Source of the DNA: Clostridia bacterium
Lineage (GTDB): Bacteria; Bacillota; Clostridia; Christensenellales; Borkfalkiaceae
Assembly (NCBI GenBank): GCA_017648525.1
Contig: JAGCIP010000106.1
Span: 1 to 13,128 of the forward strand
Length of the DNA stretch: 13,128 nucleotides
Direction of reading: 5' to 3'
Below the pieces are notes generated by a model that did not search any database, was not told where the DNA came from, and was given only the letters and a program-made list of their open reading frames with translations. Below, piece by piece: positions 1 through 7,309 of the stretch. A program made the position numbers and the translations under genes. Every line of letters starts with the position of its first letter. The stretch's first letter is position 1.

Positions 1-869
1 AATACTTCTTCAGGAACTTCAAACGGAGCGTAATCCCAACCGAGATTTTTCTTTAAGGTAGCAACGCCTTCTTCGCCGAGCGGAGCGCCGTGACAAGATG
101 CTTTTCCTTCAAGGTGAGAACCGTAACCGATTTTAGATTGAATTACGATAAGAGAGGGCTTTTCTTTTTCTGCCTTAGCCTTTTTGATTGCACGGTTAAG
201 AGCGTTTAAGTCGTTTGCATCTTTAACCTTTAATACTTGCCAGCCCATTGCTTCGTGGCGCTTGCCAACGTCTTCGGTAAAGGTAATGTTGGTGTCGCCT
301 TCGATAGTAATATCGTTATCGTCGTATAAAACGATAAGTTTGCCAAGTTTAAGAGCGCCTGCAAGAGATGCGGCTTCGTTTTCAATACCTTCTTGCATAC
401 AACCGTCACCGCAAAGAGCGATAGTGTAGTGGTCAACGATAGGGAAACCTTCTTTGTTGAATTTTTCAGCAAGATAGTTTTCAGCAATAGCCATACCTAC
501 GGCGTTAGCGATACCTTGTCCAAGAGGTCCGGTGCTGGTTTCAACGCCAGGGCATACACCGTATTCGGGGTGACCTGCCGTGCGTGAGCCGAGTTGACGG
601 AAGTTCATAATTTCTTCTTTAGTAAGACCGAAACCAAACAAATAATAGAGAGCGTAGTCAAGCATAGAGCCGTGACCAGCAGAAAGAACGAATCTATCTC
701 TATTATCAAAGTTGGTGTCTTTCGGGTTGAAAGTCATGTTGGTGAAAGCGGCGTACCCGATAGGCGCTGCGCCGAGCGGTAAACCGGGGTGTCCGGAGTT
801 TGCCTTTTGGATTGCTTCTGCAGAAAGCACTCTTATGGCGTTAACGGTAAGTTGTTTTACGTCTTGCAT
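1..869 (-). CDS. tkt: transketolase, N-terminal part (cut by window edge)
   Basis: Thiamine-diphosphate enzyme that moves two-carbon ketol units between sugar phosphates in the non-oxidative pentose phosphate pathway (cytosolic). Reading from the ATG complement at 867-869 gives 289 residues open to the window start; family members are about 650-670 residues, so less than half is present. Visible landmarks are the NSGHPGLPLG segment with His27, SAGHGSML (His66), TAGHPE (His100), TSTGPLGQG (111-119), the ThDP/Mg motif GDG at 154-156 with Asn185 about 30 residues later, and SKIGYGS...CHGAPLG with His260. All the substrate and cofactor histidines expected in this half are present. The start is set by GGAGG six bases upstream. 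It has its own promoter (954-982) and is divergent from the membrane protein gene. An open frame with this motif order is diagnostic; a split two-subunit transketolase is possible but cannot be judged because the C-terminal half is outside. Confidence 0.96.
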   Translation of the reverse strand, partial: MQDVKQLTVNAIRVLSAEAIQKANSGHPGLPLGAAPIGYAAFTNMTFNPKDTNFDNRDRFVLSAGHGSMLDYALYYLFGFGLTKEEIMNFRQLGSRTAGHPEYGVCPGVETSTGPLGQGIANAVGMAIAENYLAEKFNKEGFPIVDHYTIALCGDGCMQEGIENEAASLAGALKLGKLIVLYDDNDITIEGDTNITFTEDVGKRHEAMGWQVLKVKDANDLNALNRAIKKAKAEKEKPSLIVIQSKIGYGSHLEGKASCHGAPLGEEGVATLKKNLGWDYAPFEVPEEV

Positions 870-953
870 AATATTCCTCCATTGAATTTTTAGGGTAAAC
901 ATTGAAAATCACTATAAGTTTGCCCTGTTTGTTTTTTAATAAATGCAATATCT

Positions 954-982
954 ATTATATAGCAAGACCGCACGTTTTTCAA
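954..982 (-). promoter_or_regulatory. sigma-A-type promoter for tkt
   Basis: Read on the minus strand: -35 TTGAAA (977-982), 17-base spacer, -10 TATAAT (954-959). Initiation would fall near 947, leaving a leader of roughly 78 bases before the tkt start. I saw no riboswitch or attenuator structure in that leader. Confidence 0.8.
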
Positions 983-1012
983 GCCTTTTTCCGTAAATAT
1001 TTAGAAAAAAAC

Positions 1013-1041
1013 TTGATATATTTAAATATTGTTGGTATAAT
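1013..1041 (+). promoter_or_regulatory. sigma-A-type promoter for the membrane protein/mnmE unit
   Basis: -35 TTGATA (1013-1018), exactly 17 bases, perfect -10 TATAAT (1036-1041). The gene begins about 95 bases after the predicted start point. A second perfect TATAAT at 1108-1113 has no convincing -35 (it would be near 1085-1090) and is ranked lower. Together with the minus-strand tkt promoter this makes 870-1141 a divergent promoter region. Confidence 0.8.
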
Positions 1042-1141
1042 TATTGTGCGTAAATATAGCAAATAGCAATTCTTTAATACTTCAATAATGTTTTAAGTGT
1101 TTTAGGGTATAATAATATAAAATGGCACATTAGGAGATTTT

Positions 1142-2026
1142 ATGATACATTTAGTTACGGCAAATTCGTTTAGCCCAGCAGATAGCGGGATATTTTATTT
1201 AATAGTGGCGTTGATTGCATCACTTGCTTTGCCCATTACTTTTTACGTTTTAAGGTCTATCGGTATTTTTTCGTTGGCGAAAAGGGGCGGGGTAAAACAT
1301 GCGTGGCTTGCTTGGCTACCTTGCGTTTGGCTTTTCGTTGCTTGCAAACTTATTAAAGAAACCAAGATTTTCGGTAGCACTTTCGGCAAAATGGCACTCA
1401 TTTTTACTATTGTATTCGCCTTGTCTCAACTTCTTTATTATATAAATGAGTTCTTCGTGTACTTCCCTATCGTTGGCAATATACTACACAACAAATCTAA
1501 CGTATATATAGTTTTAGAACAGACAAATTTACTTCCCAACAACGTTAGCGCTTACAAGTTTATTAGCGGGGTTTACGTTGACAACAGTTTTGTTTATCCG
1601 TATAAAGACTTGTTTGCGATTGCAAGAACAATGACGATTATCTCTTACGTTTCAATGATTTTTGAACTTGCGTCTTTAATTATTACTATAAGCCTATACA
1701 TTAACTTGTTTAGAAAATACTGGCCGTCACAATTCGTGCTTGTTTCAATCCTTTCGATTATAGGGCTTTTCGGCGTGTTCGCTTTCATTATTAGAAAAAA
1801 ACAACCCATAAATTACGCAGATTACGTTCGTTCAAGATATGCAAGTTATTATGGGGGACAAGGTTACGGTCCGTATGGTGGTCCACATAATGGCCCATAC
1901 GGTGGTGCACAAGGACCTTACGGGGGGTACGGCGGACAGGGTGCGCCTAAACAACCCGACGAACCGTTTACTGATTATCAAGACCCCAAAGACAGACAGC
2001 CCGACGAACCGTTTTCAGATTTTTAA
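1142..2026 (+). CDS. polytopic membrane protein with Gly/Tyr/Pro-rich cytoplasmic-type tail
   Basis: Function not recognised. The 294-residue product has about five hydrophobic segments (roughly 17-38, 53-71, 83-105, 163-190, 196-217), with a polar loop at about 115-160 between the third and fourth. After the last segment comes RKK, then a low-complexity tail (about 236-266) of GPYGG/YGG repeats, then a duplicated acidic motif QPDEPF(T/S)D(Y/F) at 271-279 and 286-294 ending the protein. The segment RGGVKHAWLAWLP resembles a motif seen in hypothetical clostridial membrane proteins, but I cannot name a family. AGGAG six bases before the ATG supports the start, and a strong promoter lies at 1013-1041. 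mnmE begins 30 bases downstream, so co-transcription is likely although no functional link is evident. The tail looks like a protein-interaction or self-association region; this is inference. Confidence 0.85.
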   Translation: MIHLVTANSFSPADSGIFYLIVALIASLALPITFYVLRSIGIFSLAKRGGVKHAWLAWLPCVWLFVACKLIKETKIFGSTFGKMALIFTIVFALSQLLYYINEFFVYFPIVGNILHNKSNVYIVLEQTNLLPNNVSAYKFISGVYVDNSFVYPYKDLFAIARTMTIISYVSMIFELASLIITISLYINLFRKYWPSQFVLVSILSIIGLFGVFAFIIRKKQPINYADYVRSRYASYYGGQGYGPYGGPHNGPYGGAQGPYGGYGGQGAPKQPDEPFTDYQDPKDRQPDEPFSDF

Positions 2027-2056
2027 TTAGCGCAAAAAGATAAAAAGGAAAATTTT

Positions 2057-3394
2057 ATGGCAGAAGAAAACATAGCGGCGATATCCACAGCCCTTTCGGC
2101 AAGTGGGGTTGCCGTGATTAGGATAAGCGGAAAAAGTCCGCTTGATATAGCGCAAAAAATGTTTGCGCCCGTTGGAAAAACCAAGGTTGCGGATTTTGAG
2201 CCGAATAAAATGTATGCAGGCGAAATTCATGCGGACGGTTTTAGTGACTTCGGTTTGTGCGTATATTTTAAAGGACCTAAAAGTTTCACGGGCGAAGATA
2301 TCGTGGAATTCCACTCGCACGGCGGTGTGGCGATTTCTCGTGGAATATTAAAAAAGATTTTATCTTCGGGGGCAAGGCTTGCCACGAACGGAGAATTTAC
2401 AAAGCGTGCCTTTATGAACGGCAAACTTTCCCTTTCGTCTGCGGAAGGGCTTATCGATATGATAAATAGCGAATCGGTTTCGGGCGTTAAGGCGGGGTAT
2501 TATCTTTACCGTGAAAAACTTACCGCTGAAATCAACCGCTTGCAAGATATTATAACCGACACGCTTGCGCAAATTGATTGCGATATGGACTTTCCAGAAG
2601 AAGATTTAGAAAGAAGTTCAACCGAAAAATTAGTAGCCGACCTAAAAACCGTTATAGACGGTGTGGACGGTTTGCTTGCTACCTATCGTGCGGGCAGAAC
2701 GCTTAAAAACGGCGTTAACGTCGGCATAGTAGGAAAGCCAAACACGGGCAAGAGTTCTTTGCTTAACGCTCTTTTAAATTACGACAAGGCTATCGTTTCC
2801 GACCTTGCGGGAACTACCCGTGATATTGTTGAAGGTAGCGTGGAAATTAACGGCGTGCGTTTTAATTTTTACGATACGGCGGGGATTAGAGAAAGTGGGG
2901 ACAAAATAGAAGAAATAGGCGTTTCAATGTCCAAGCGTGTGCTTAATCAAAGCGACGTTATTTTGTTGGTGTTAGACGGCGGTGCTCTCGATAAAGAAGA
3001 CGACCAAATTTACGAGTTGGTAAAAGATAAAAACTTACTCGTAGTCGTTAATAAAACCGACAAATATCAAACCAAAGACCCCCGTGCCGACCTTTATATT
3101 TCGGCATTAAAAAAAGATAATCTTGATGGATTAAAACAAGCCCTTTACGAAAAATCTGCATTAGGTGGAGTAGATATTAACGGCGACTTCCTTTGTGAAG
3201 AACGCCATTACGACGCTCTTTCCCGTGCAAAAGAGAAATTCTCATTAGCGCTTTCACTCGTCGGCACAGTTTCTTTAGATTTGCTTGCAATCGACGTAAA
3301 AGAAGGTTGGGATGCGCTTGGCGAGATAAGTGGCAAGACGGCAACTGAAGATATTATAAATAACATATTTTCAAAGTTTTGCGTCGGCAAGTAG
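2057..3394 (+). CDS. mnmE: tRNA uridine-5-carboxymethylaminomethyl modification GTPase MnmE
   Basis: GTPase that, with MnmG, installs the (carboxymethyl)aminomethyl group on wobble U34 of certain tRNAs, using a tetrahydrofolate one-carbon unit (cytosolic). The 445 residues match the usual length. The N-terminal folate-binding domain opens with the typical IAAISTALSASG...VIRISG. The inserted G domain shows GKPNTGKSS (226-234, P loop), TTRD (253-256), DTAG (273-276), NKTD (332-335) and SAL (349-351). The C-terminus ends FCVGK with the conserved Cys442. AAGGA upstream supports the ATG. In many Bacillota this gene sits with rnpA, yidC, jag and mnmG near the origin; here it follows an unrelated membrane protein gene by 30 bases and is followed by repeats. 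Its TAG stop (3392-3394) forms the first three bases of the palindromic element described at 3392-3512. Confidence 0.98.
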   Translation: MAEENIAAISTALSASGVAVIRISGKSPLDIAQKMFAPVGKTKVADFEPNKMYAGEIHADGFSDFGLCVYFKGPKSFTGEDIVEFHSHGGVAISRGILKKILSSGARLATNGEFTKRAFMNGKLSLSSAEGLIDMINSESVSGVKAGYYLYREKLTAEINRLQDIITDTLAQIDCDMDFPEEDLERSSTEKLVADLKTVIDGVDGLLATYRAGRTLKNGVNVGIVGKPNTGKSSLLNALLNYDKAIVSDLAGTTRDIVEGSVEINGVRFNFYDTAGIRESGDKIEEIGVSMSKRVLNQSDVILLVLDGGALDKEDDQIYELVKDKNLLVVVNKTDKYQTKDPRADLYISALKKDNLDGLKQALYEKSALGGVDINGDFLCEERHYDALSRAKEKFSLALSLVGTVSLDLLAIDVKEGWDALGEISGKTATEDIINNIFSKFCVGK

Positions 3395-3512
3395 ACCGCG
3401 AATATACTTCGCATCTCTGCGTTGCATTCCGTGTTTCTTGGGTTGTGTACGGAAAGTACACGCCCCTGCGAAATACTCGTGCGCCTTGACCTGCTCGTAT
3501 CTTCACGGTCTA
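3392..3512. repeat. long imperfect palindrome (hairpin element) beginning at the mnmE stop codon
   Basis: The ends are inverted: TAGACCG (3392-3398) against CGGTCTA (3506-3512), continuing inward GAA/TTC and ATAC/GTAT, so 14 of the outer 16 positions pair. Further in, GTGTTTC (3431-3437) faces GAAATAC (3470-3476), GGG (3440-3442) faces CCC (3464-3466), and the apex is a perfect six-pair stem GTGTAC (3445-3450)/GTACAC (3456-3461) closing a GGAAA loop. The whole 121-base unit can therefore fold into one hairpin centred on 3453. The mnmE stop codon is part of its left end. It has no U run, so it is not a standard intrinsic terminator. It is related to the elements at 12945-13128 (shared motif CCCTGCGAAATWCT). 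Function unknown. Confidence 0.75.
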
Positions 3513-3716
3513 TAATAAAGGTCAATCTCACCCTTTTGTTCGGGCGAGCCTTGTCCTGCTCGTTTCTAAACGCTTATTTTGGTTTTGTACACGCCCCTGC
3601 GAAATACTCACGCGCCTTGACCTGCTCGTATCTTCACAGTCTATAATAGCGGACACTCACCCTTTTGTTCGGGCGAGCCTAGTCCTAACTCGTTTCTAAC
3701 CGCTTATTTTGGTTTT
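3456..3716. repeat. tandem direct repeat, two copies of 131 and 130 bases
   Basis: Copy 1 is 3456-3586 and copy 2 is 3587-3716; they abut and differ at about a dozen positions including small indels. Each starts GTACACGCCCC (the right arm of the palindrome apex) and ends CGCTTATTTTGGTTTT. Copy 2 lacks the left arm of the palindrome, so it is a partial element plus tail. Each copy carries a promoter-like pair TTGACC-19-TATAAT (3486-3516 and 3617-3647). Each also has a small stem CTCACCC...GGGCGAG (3527-3548 and 3656-3677), which pairs fully, with one G-U, only when read on the minus strand. Apart from the ribosome binding site region of the next gene, this fills the 351-base gene-free gap; no believable coding sequence lies in it. 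Confidence 0.85.
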
Positions 3717-3745
3717 AATTAATTATATTATAAAAAGGAGAGAAA

Positions 3746-4642
3746 ATGGTAAATCTTGAACTGTACAGAGTTTTTTATACGGTTGCCAAGTGTGGGAGTT
3801 TAACCCGTGCTGCGGAAGAATTATACATATCTCAACCCGCTGTTTCACAAGCGATTAAACAACTTGAAAGTCAACTTGGTGGAAAACTTTTTAATCGTAC
3901 TCATAAGGGTATGGAACTTTCTGAAACGGGCGGAAAACAAATTTTTCCGCTAGTAGAAAATGCGTTAAAACTTTTAGACCAAGCAGAAAGCAAATACGTT
4001 GAGTTAAAGGACACGGCGACTGGAATTGTGAGAATTTGTGCGTCCGATACGGTTGCCACTCACTTCTTATTGCCTTACGTGAAAGAATATCACGAAAAGT
4101 ATCCTAACGTGAACTTATTTTTGCAAAACGGCACTTCAAACCAAACGATAGAATTGCTTAAAACCAACAAGGGTGATATAGGTTTTGTTAATTTACCCAT
4201 AGTTGATAGCGACATAAATCTTTCAAGCACGGTAATGCAACTGCACGATACTTTTGTTGCTAGCCCTAAATTTAGTGAACTCGCAAACGGCGTGGTGGAC
4301 TTAAAAAGATTGCAAGATTATCCTTTGCTTATGCTTGAACTATCATCTGCAACAAGGCAGGCAATCGTTGGCTTTGCTCACTCGCAAGGCGTTCATTTAC
4401 ACCCTGAAATAGAACTTGCAAGTTTAGAACTTATGACAGAACTTGCAAAGACGGGTATAGGTATTGCGTGCATACCGAGAGAGTTTGTTAAACACGAACT
4501 TGAAGAAGGCGCACTTATAGAAATAAAGACCAACCCCGAATTGCCGGTTAGGGCAATCGGCTTGGCGTTACCCAAAGACGACAACCTTACTTTTGCGGTA
4601 AAAGAATTTATTAAAATGATAGGAAAAGGGGAAAATAAATAA
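3746..4642 (+). CDS. LysR-family transcriptional regulator
   Basis: Cytosolic DNA-binding regulator that usually responds to a small-molecule co-inducer. The 298-residue length is typical. Residues 1-60 form the winged helix-turn-helix with the classic signature (SLTRAAEELYISQPAVSQAIKQLE), then a linker helix, then a periplasmic-binding-protein-like effector domain (about 90-290) beginning GIVRICASD. The ligand cannot be read from sequence. GGAGA upstream sets the start. The last base of its TAA is the first base of the uppP ATG (TAATG), so the two are co-transcribed and probably translationally coupled. That is unusual for a LysR gene, which more often runs divergent from its target, and it raises the possibility that it controls its own operon (inference). 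Its promoter must lie in or just after the repeat region; the repeat-borne TTGACC-19-TATAAT is the only obvious candidate. Confidence 0.95.
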   Translation: MVNLELYRVFYTVAKCGSLTRAAEELYISQPAVSQAIKQLESQLGGKLFNRTHKGMELSETGGKQIFPLVENALKLLDQAESKYVELKDTATGIVRICASDTVATHFLLPYVKEYHEKYPNVNLFLQNGTSNQTIELLKTNKGDIGFVNLPIVDSDINLSSTVMQLHDTFVASPKFSELANGVVDLKRLQDYPLLMLELSSATRQAIVGFAHSQGVHLHPEIELASLELMTELAKTGIGIACIPREFVKHELEEGALIEIKTNPELPVRAIGLALPKDDNLTFAVKEFIKMIGKGENK

Positions 4643-5481
4643 TGGAAATTTGGCAAGCGATAGTTCTTGGCGCAGTTCAAGGCTTGGCGGAATTTTTACC
4701 CGTATCGAGTAGCGGGCATCTTATTTTAATGCAACGCTGGCTTGGCGTTAGCGAGAGTGCGGGTGGACTTTTCTTTGACATAATGTTACATATCGGCACG
4801 CTTATTCCCGTGTTTATAGTATTTTATAAAGAGATTTTGGCACTCTTTAAGCCGTCGATAGAGTTTTTGCCTGATGGAAACATAAAAAAGAGTTTTTTAT
4901 TCAGCAAAAAAGCGTGGTTTTTAGTCGTGGCGACAATCCCTGCCGTTTTCACGGGGGTTTTGCTTGGCGACCTTGTTGAAAGTGCGTTCTATAACGGAGA
5001 CTTATTATCTGCAATCTTGCTTGCGGGGACTTTTTTGTTGACGGCAACCGAACTTTTTATTTCTGAAATAATCAGTAGAAAAAAACAAAAGGCATTACCG
5101 TTAAGTTATAAAAGTTCGTTAGTTATGGGTTTAGCACAAAGCGTGGCGATTGTGCCTGGTCTTTCACGTAGCGGAACGGTCATCTCTTCCGGTTGTATTT
5201 ACGGATTAAAAAGAGAAGAAAACGCAAGTTTTGCTTTTTTAATGAGCATTCCTATTATCTTGGGTGCGGCGGCGGTTTCCGCTTTAGACGTTTTAGAAGG
5301 CGGAGTTGCAATCGATTTAGTTCCCTTGCTTTTCGGGGTAATAACGGCTGGGGTTACAGGTTATATCGCAATAAAGTTTATGCTAAAAGTAATAAAAAAG
5401 GCAAACTACAAGTGGTTTAGTTTATATTTAATAATAATGGCAATCGCATCAGTAGTTACGAAAGTTGCGTTTGGCGCATAG
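4642..5481 (+). CDS. uppP: undecaprenyl-diphosphate phosphatase UppP (BacA family)
   Basis: Integral membrane phosphatase that converts undecaprenyl diphosphate to undecaprenyl phosphate, recycling the lipid carrier for peptidoglycan and other envelope polymers; extra activity is known to raise bacitracin tolerance. The 279 residues have about eight hydrophobic segments. The two family signatures are intact: EFLPVSSSGH (17-26, with Glu17 and the serine cluster, His26) and PGLSRSGT (172-179, with Arg176). The start overlaps the LysR stop by one base. mscL follows after 24 bases, giving a lysR-uppP-mscL unit that ends at the terminator 6133-6169. All three could serve envelope stress or homeostasis; that link is inferred from position only. 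Confidence 0.97.
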   Translation: MEIWQAIVLGAVQGLAEFLPVSSSGHLILMQRWLGVSESAGGLFFDIMLHIGTLIPVFIVFYKEILALFKPSIEFLPDGNIKKSFLFSKKAWFLVVATIPAVFTGVLLGDLVESAFYNGDLLSAILLAGTFLLTATELFISEIISRKKQKALPLSYKSSLVMGLAQSVAIVPGLSRSGTVISSGCIYGLKREENASFAFLMSIPIILGAAAVSALDVLEGGVAIDLVPLLFGVITAGVTGYIAIKFMLKVIKKANYKWFSLYLIIMAIASVVTKVAFGA

Positions 5482-5505
5482 AGTTTAGAAAAAAAGGAGA
5501 AACCT

Positions 5506-6111
5506 ATGAGAAAATTTTTTGGCGAATTTAAAAAGTTTATAACTCGTGGCAACGTTTTAGATATGGCTGTCGGCGTAATCGTCGGCGGAGCGTTCACGGG
5601 GATAGTGAACGGTCTTTCAAATTACGTATTAAAACCTATCATTAACTGGTTTTTGGCGTTGATACTTGGCTCGGAAGGTTTAAGCGGTGCAATCACAATG
5701 CTCTCTGCGGGTTATACGGCAGACGGAGCGTTAGACCTTGCGTCGTCTATCTATATCGACTGGGGTGCGTTTATTTCTTCTGTCATTAACTTCTTTATAG
5801 TTGCGCTTGTGCTATTTACAATCGTAAAAGTTATGAACAATTTAAGAGAAAACAACGGCAAAATTACCGAAGCAATAAAGAAAAACACGCTAAATAAGAA
5901 CGAAAGAAAAGAACTTAAAAAAGCCGGAATTAGCCTTAAAAATAAACAAGCGATAAAAGAATATTTTGACGAAAAGGAAAAAGAAAAAGCCAAAGTCGAA
6001 GAAGAAGCAAAGAAAGCCGAAGAAGAAAAGGCAAGACTTGCCCGCCTTGAAAATCCCACGGTTGAAGATTTGCTAAAAGACATTAAAGCCATTTTAGAAA
6101 AGAAACAATAA
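5506..6111 (+). CDS. mscL: large-conductance mechanosensitive channel MscL with extended charged linker
   Basis: Homopentameric membrane channel that opens under membrane tension to release solutes on hypo-osmotic shock. The N-terminus matches the family (FGEFKKFITRGNVLDMAVGVIVGGAF). TM1 is about 15-42, the external loop about 43-87 and TM2 about 88-112. Family members are commonly 120-150 residues; this one is 201. The extra length is a lysine/glutamate/alanine-rich predicted coiled-coil stretch (about 113-182) between TM2 and the last helix. That last helix (PTVEDLLKDIKAILEKK, 184-200) aligns with the C-terminal bundle helix of E. coli MscL, so the protein is not frameshifted or fused: the linker is long. 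GGAGA upstream supports the start, and a strong terminator follows. Confidence 0.96.
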   Translation: MRKFFGEFKKFITRGNVLDMAVGVIVGGAFTGIVNGLSNYVLKPIINWFLALILGSEGLSGAITMLSAGYTADGALDLASSIYIDWGAFISSVINFFIVALVLFTIVKVMNNLRENNGKITEAIKKNTLNKNERKELKKAGISLKNKQAIKEYFDEKEKEKAKVEEEAKKAEEEKARLARLENPTVEDLLKDIKAILEKKQ

Positions 6112-6132
6112 AAAAACAATAAAATAAAATCA

Positions 6133-6169
6133 CGCCCGCAACTAAAAAGGCTGTTGCGGGCGTTTTTTT
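6133..6169 (+). terminator. intrinsic terminator of the lysR-uppP-mscL unit
   Basis: Perfect ten-pair stem CGCCCGCAAC (6133-6142)/GTTGCGGGCG (6153-6162), ten-base loop, then seven T (6163-6169). It starts 21 bases after the mscL stop. On the minus strand the T run is broken, so it is mainly a plus-strand terminator. Confidence 0.95.
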
Positions 6170-6212
6170 GTACAATATGCACAAAAAATATTTTAAAAGG
6201 TTTGGTTTTTTA

Positions 6213-6241
6213 TTGTAAAATATTCAAAAAAAGGTTATAAT
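6213..6241 (+). promoter_or_regulatory. sigma-A-type promoter for the PucR-type regulator/peptidase unit
   Basis: -35 TTGTAA (6213-6218), 17-base spacer, perfect -10 TATAAT (6236-6241). The first ATG follows 29 bases later, giving a short leader of roughly 22 bases. It lies between the mscL terminator and the next gene, which fits a new transcription unit. Confidence 0.8.
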
Positions 6242-6270
6242 TTAAGCATAACTTATAAAAACGGTGGGTT

Positions 6271-7305
6271 ATGGACGGAGAAATTAAGAATTTTTTAGAA
6301 GAACTTGCGGGAAAAACGGGCATTGATTTTAGCGTTTACGATTTAGAGGGCAAGTTTTTAGCGGGCAAAGAGAATAGTGAACAAAGGATTACTACCGACT
6401 TTTCGGGAATGGAGCAAAAAGCGCAAGCGGGAAAGACTTTGTTTTGGATAAAGTGTAAGGGCAAAAATTACGCATGTGCAATTAACGGTGCGGGCGTGGT
6501 TGAAAAAAATTACGCTTATCTTATTAAAGAGTTGGTAGAGAGTGCATTTTATAAAGACGGTTTAAGCAAAGTCGATTTTTATAAGTCGGTGCTTATGGGT
6601 GAAAGCAACGGCACGCAGAGTGCAAGATATATGAAAAAGTTTGCCATTAAAGACAGCCCTGCATTCGTTATGGTGCTAACTCTGCCCAAAGGCAAAAAAG
6701 CGGGCGTTTTAGCCGTGCTTGAATCTTACGGGGAAGAAGAAAGAGATTTTGCCGTGGACGTTGGCGACGAACAGTTGGCTTTCGTTAAGTTTTTGGACGG
6801 GGAAGAAGATTGCCAACCGTCTACAGAGTATGCGGAATTTATTAAGCAATCGGTTTACGAAGAAACGGGTGTTTCAGTTAAAATCACAATCGGCGGAACG
6901 GTAAAAACCATAGCCGAATTAAGTTCTTCTTATATGCAGGCGATAGCCACTTTAAGAATGGTAAATTCAACTAACGCCAAAGGGGAAATTCACTCGTTCA
7001 AGGAATTCGTACTAATCAAAATGTTAGAAGATTTGCCAAGACATAAATTAGGCGAATACTTAAACACCTTGCTTGATTACAGTGCAAAAGACGTTTTTAA
7101 TGACGAAGAAATGATTAACACGGCGGAAGAATTTTTGCTTAACAGCCTTAACGTGAGCGAAACTTCTAGAAACTTATACCTACATAGAAACACTTTGACT
7201 TATAGGTTAGACAAAATTGAAAAGGAAACTGGGCTTGATATTCGCAAGTTTTCAGACGCCGTTACTTTTAGGCTTATAACCATATTATCAAAGTTAACAA
7301 GGTAA
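6271..7305 (+). CDS. PucR/CdaR-type helix-turn-helix transcriptional regulator
   Basis: The C-terminal part (about 285-342) matches the PucR C-terminal HTH family: AEEFLLNSLNVSETSRNLYL followed by HRNTLTYRLDKIEKETGLD. The central region (about 125-240) is compatible with the degenerate GGDEF-like sensor fold seen in CdaR-like proteins. The first 90 residues are not recognised and carry no membrane segment or signal peptide. The effector is unknown. Length 344 is within the range of short members. The ATG is preceded by a weak GGTGG. The next gene starts after only four bases, so the S41 peptidase is its co-transcribed partner and may be its target or simply share expression. The HTH assignment is firm; the regulon is not known. 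Confidence 0.9.
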   Translation: MDGEIKNFLEELAGKTGIDFSVYDLEGKFLAGKENSEQRITTDFSGMEQKAQAGKTLFWIKCKGKNYACAINGAGVVEKNYAYLIKELVESAFYKDGLSKVDFYKSVLMGESNGTQSARYMKKFAIKDSPAFVMVLTLPKGKKAGVLAVLESYGEEERDFAVDVGDEQLAFVKFLDGEEDCQPSTEYAEFIKQSVYEETGVSVKITIGGTVKTIAELSSSYMQAIATLRMVNSTNAKGEIHSFKEFVLIKMLEDLPRHKLGEYLNTLLDYSAKDVFNDEEMINTAEEFLLNSLNVSETSRNLYLHRNTLTYRLDKIEKETGLDIRKFSDAVTFRLITILSKLTR

Positions 7306-7309
7306 AAAT

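Noticed and set aside
870..953. Riboswitch or attenuator in the tkt leader
   Set aside because: The leader is about 78 bases, A/T-rich, with no strong stem or known aptamer motif that I could see.
3422..3646. 74-residue open frame across the repeat region
   Set aside because: It lies wholly in the palindrome and tandem repeat, has no ribosome binding site, and its codons change frame content between the two repeat copies, so it is an accident of the repeat.
5751..6182. 143-residue minus-strand frame opposite mscL
   Set aside because: It is the antisense of the Lys/Glu-rich MscL linker (giving Phe/Ser runs) and crosses the terminator; no start site signals.
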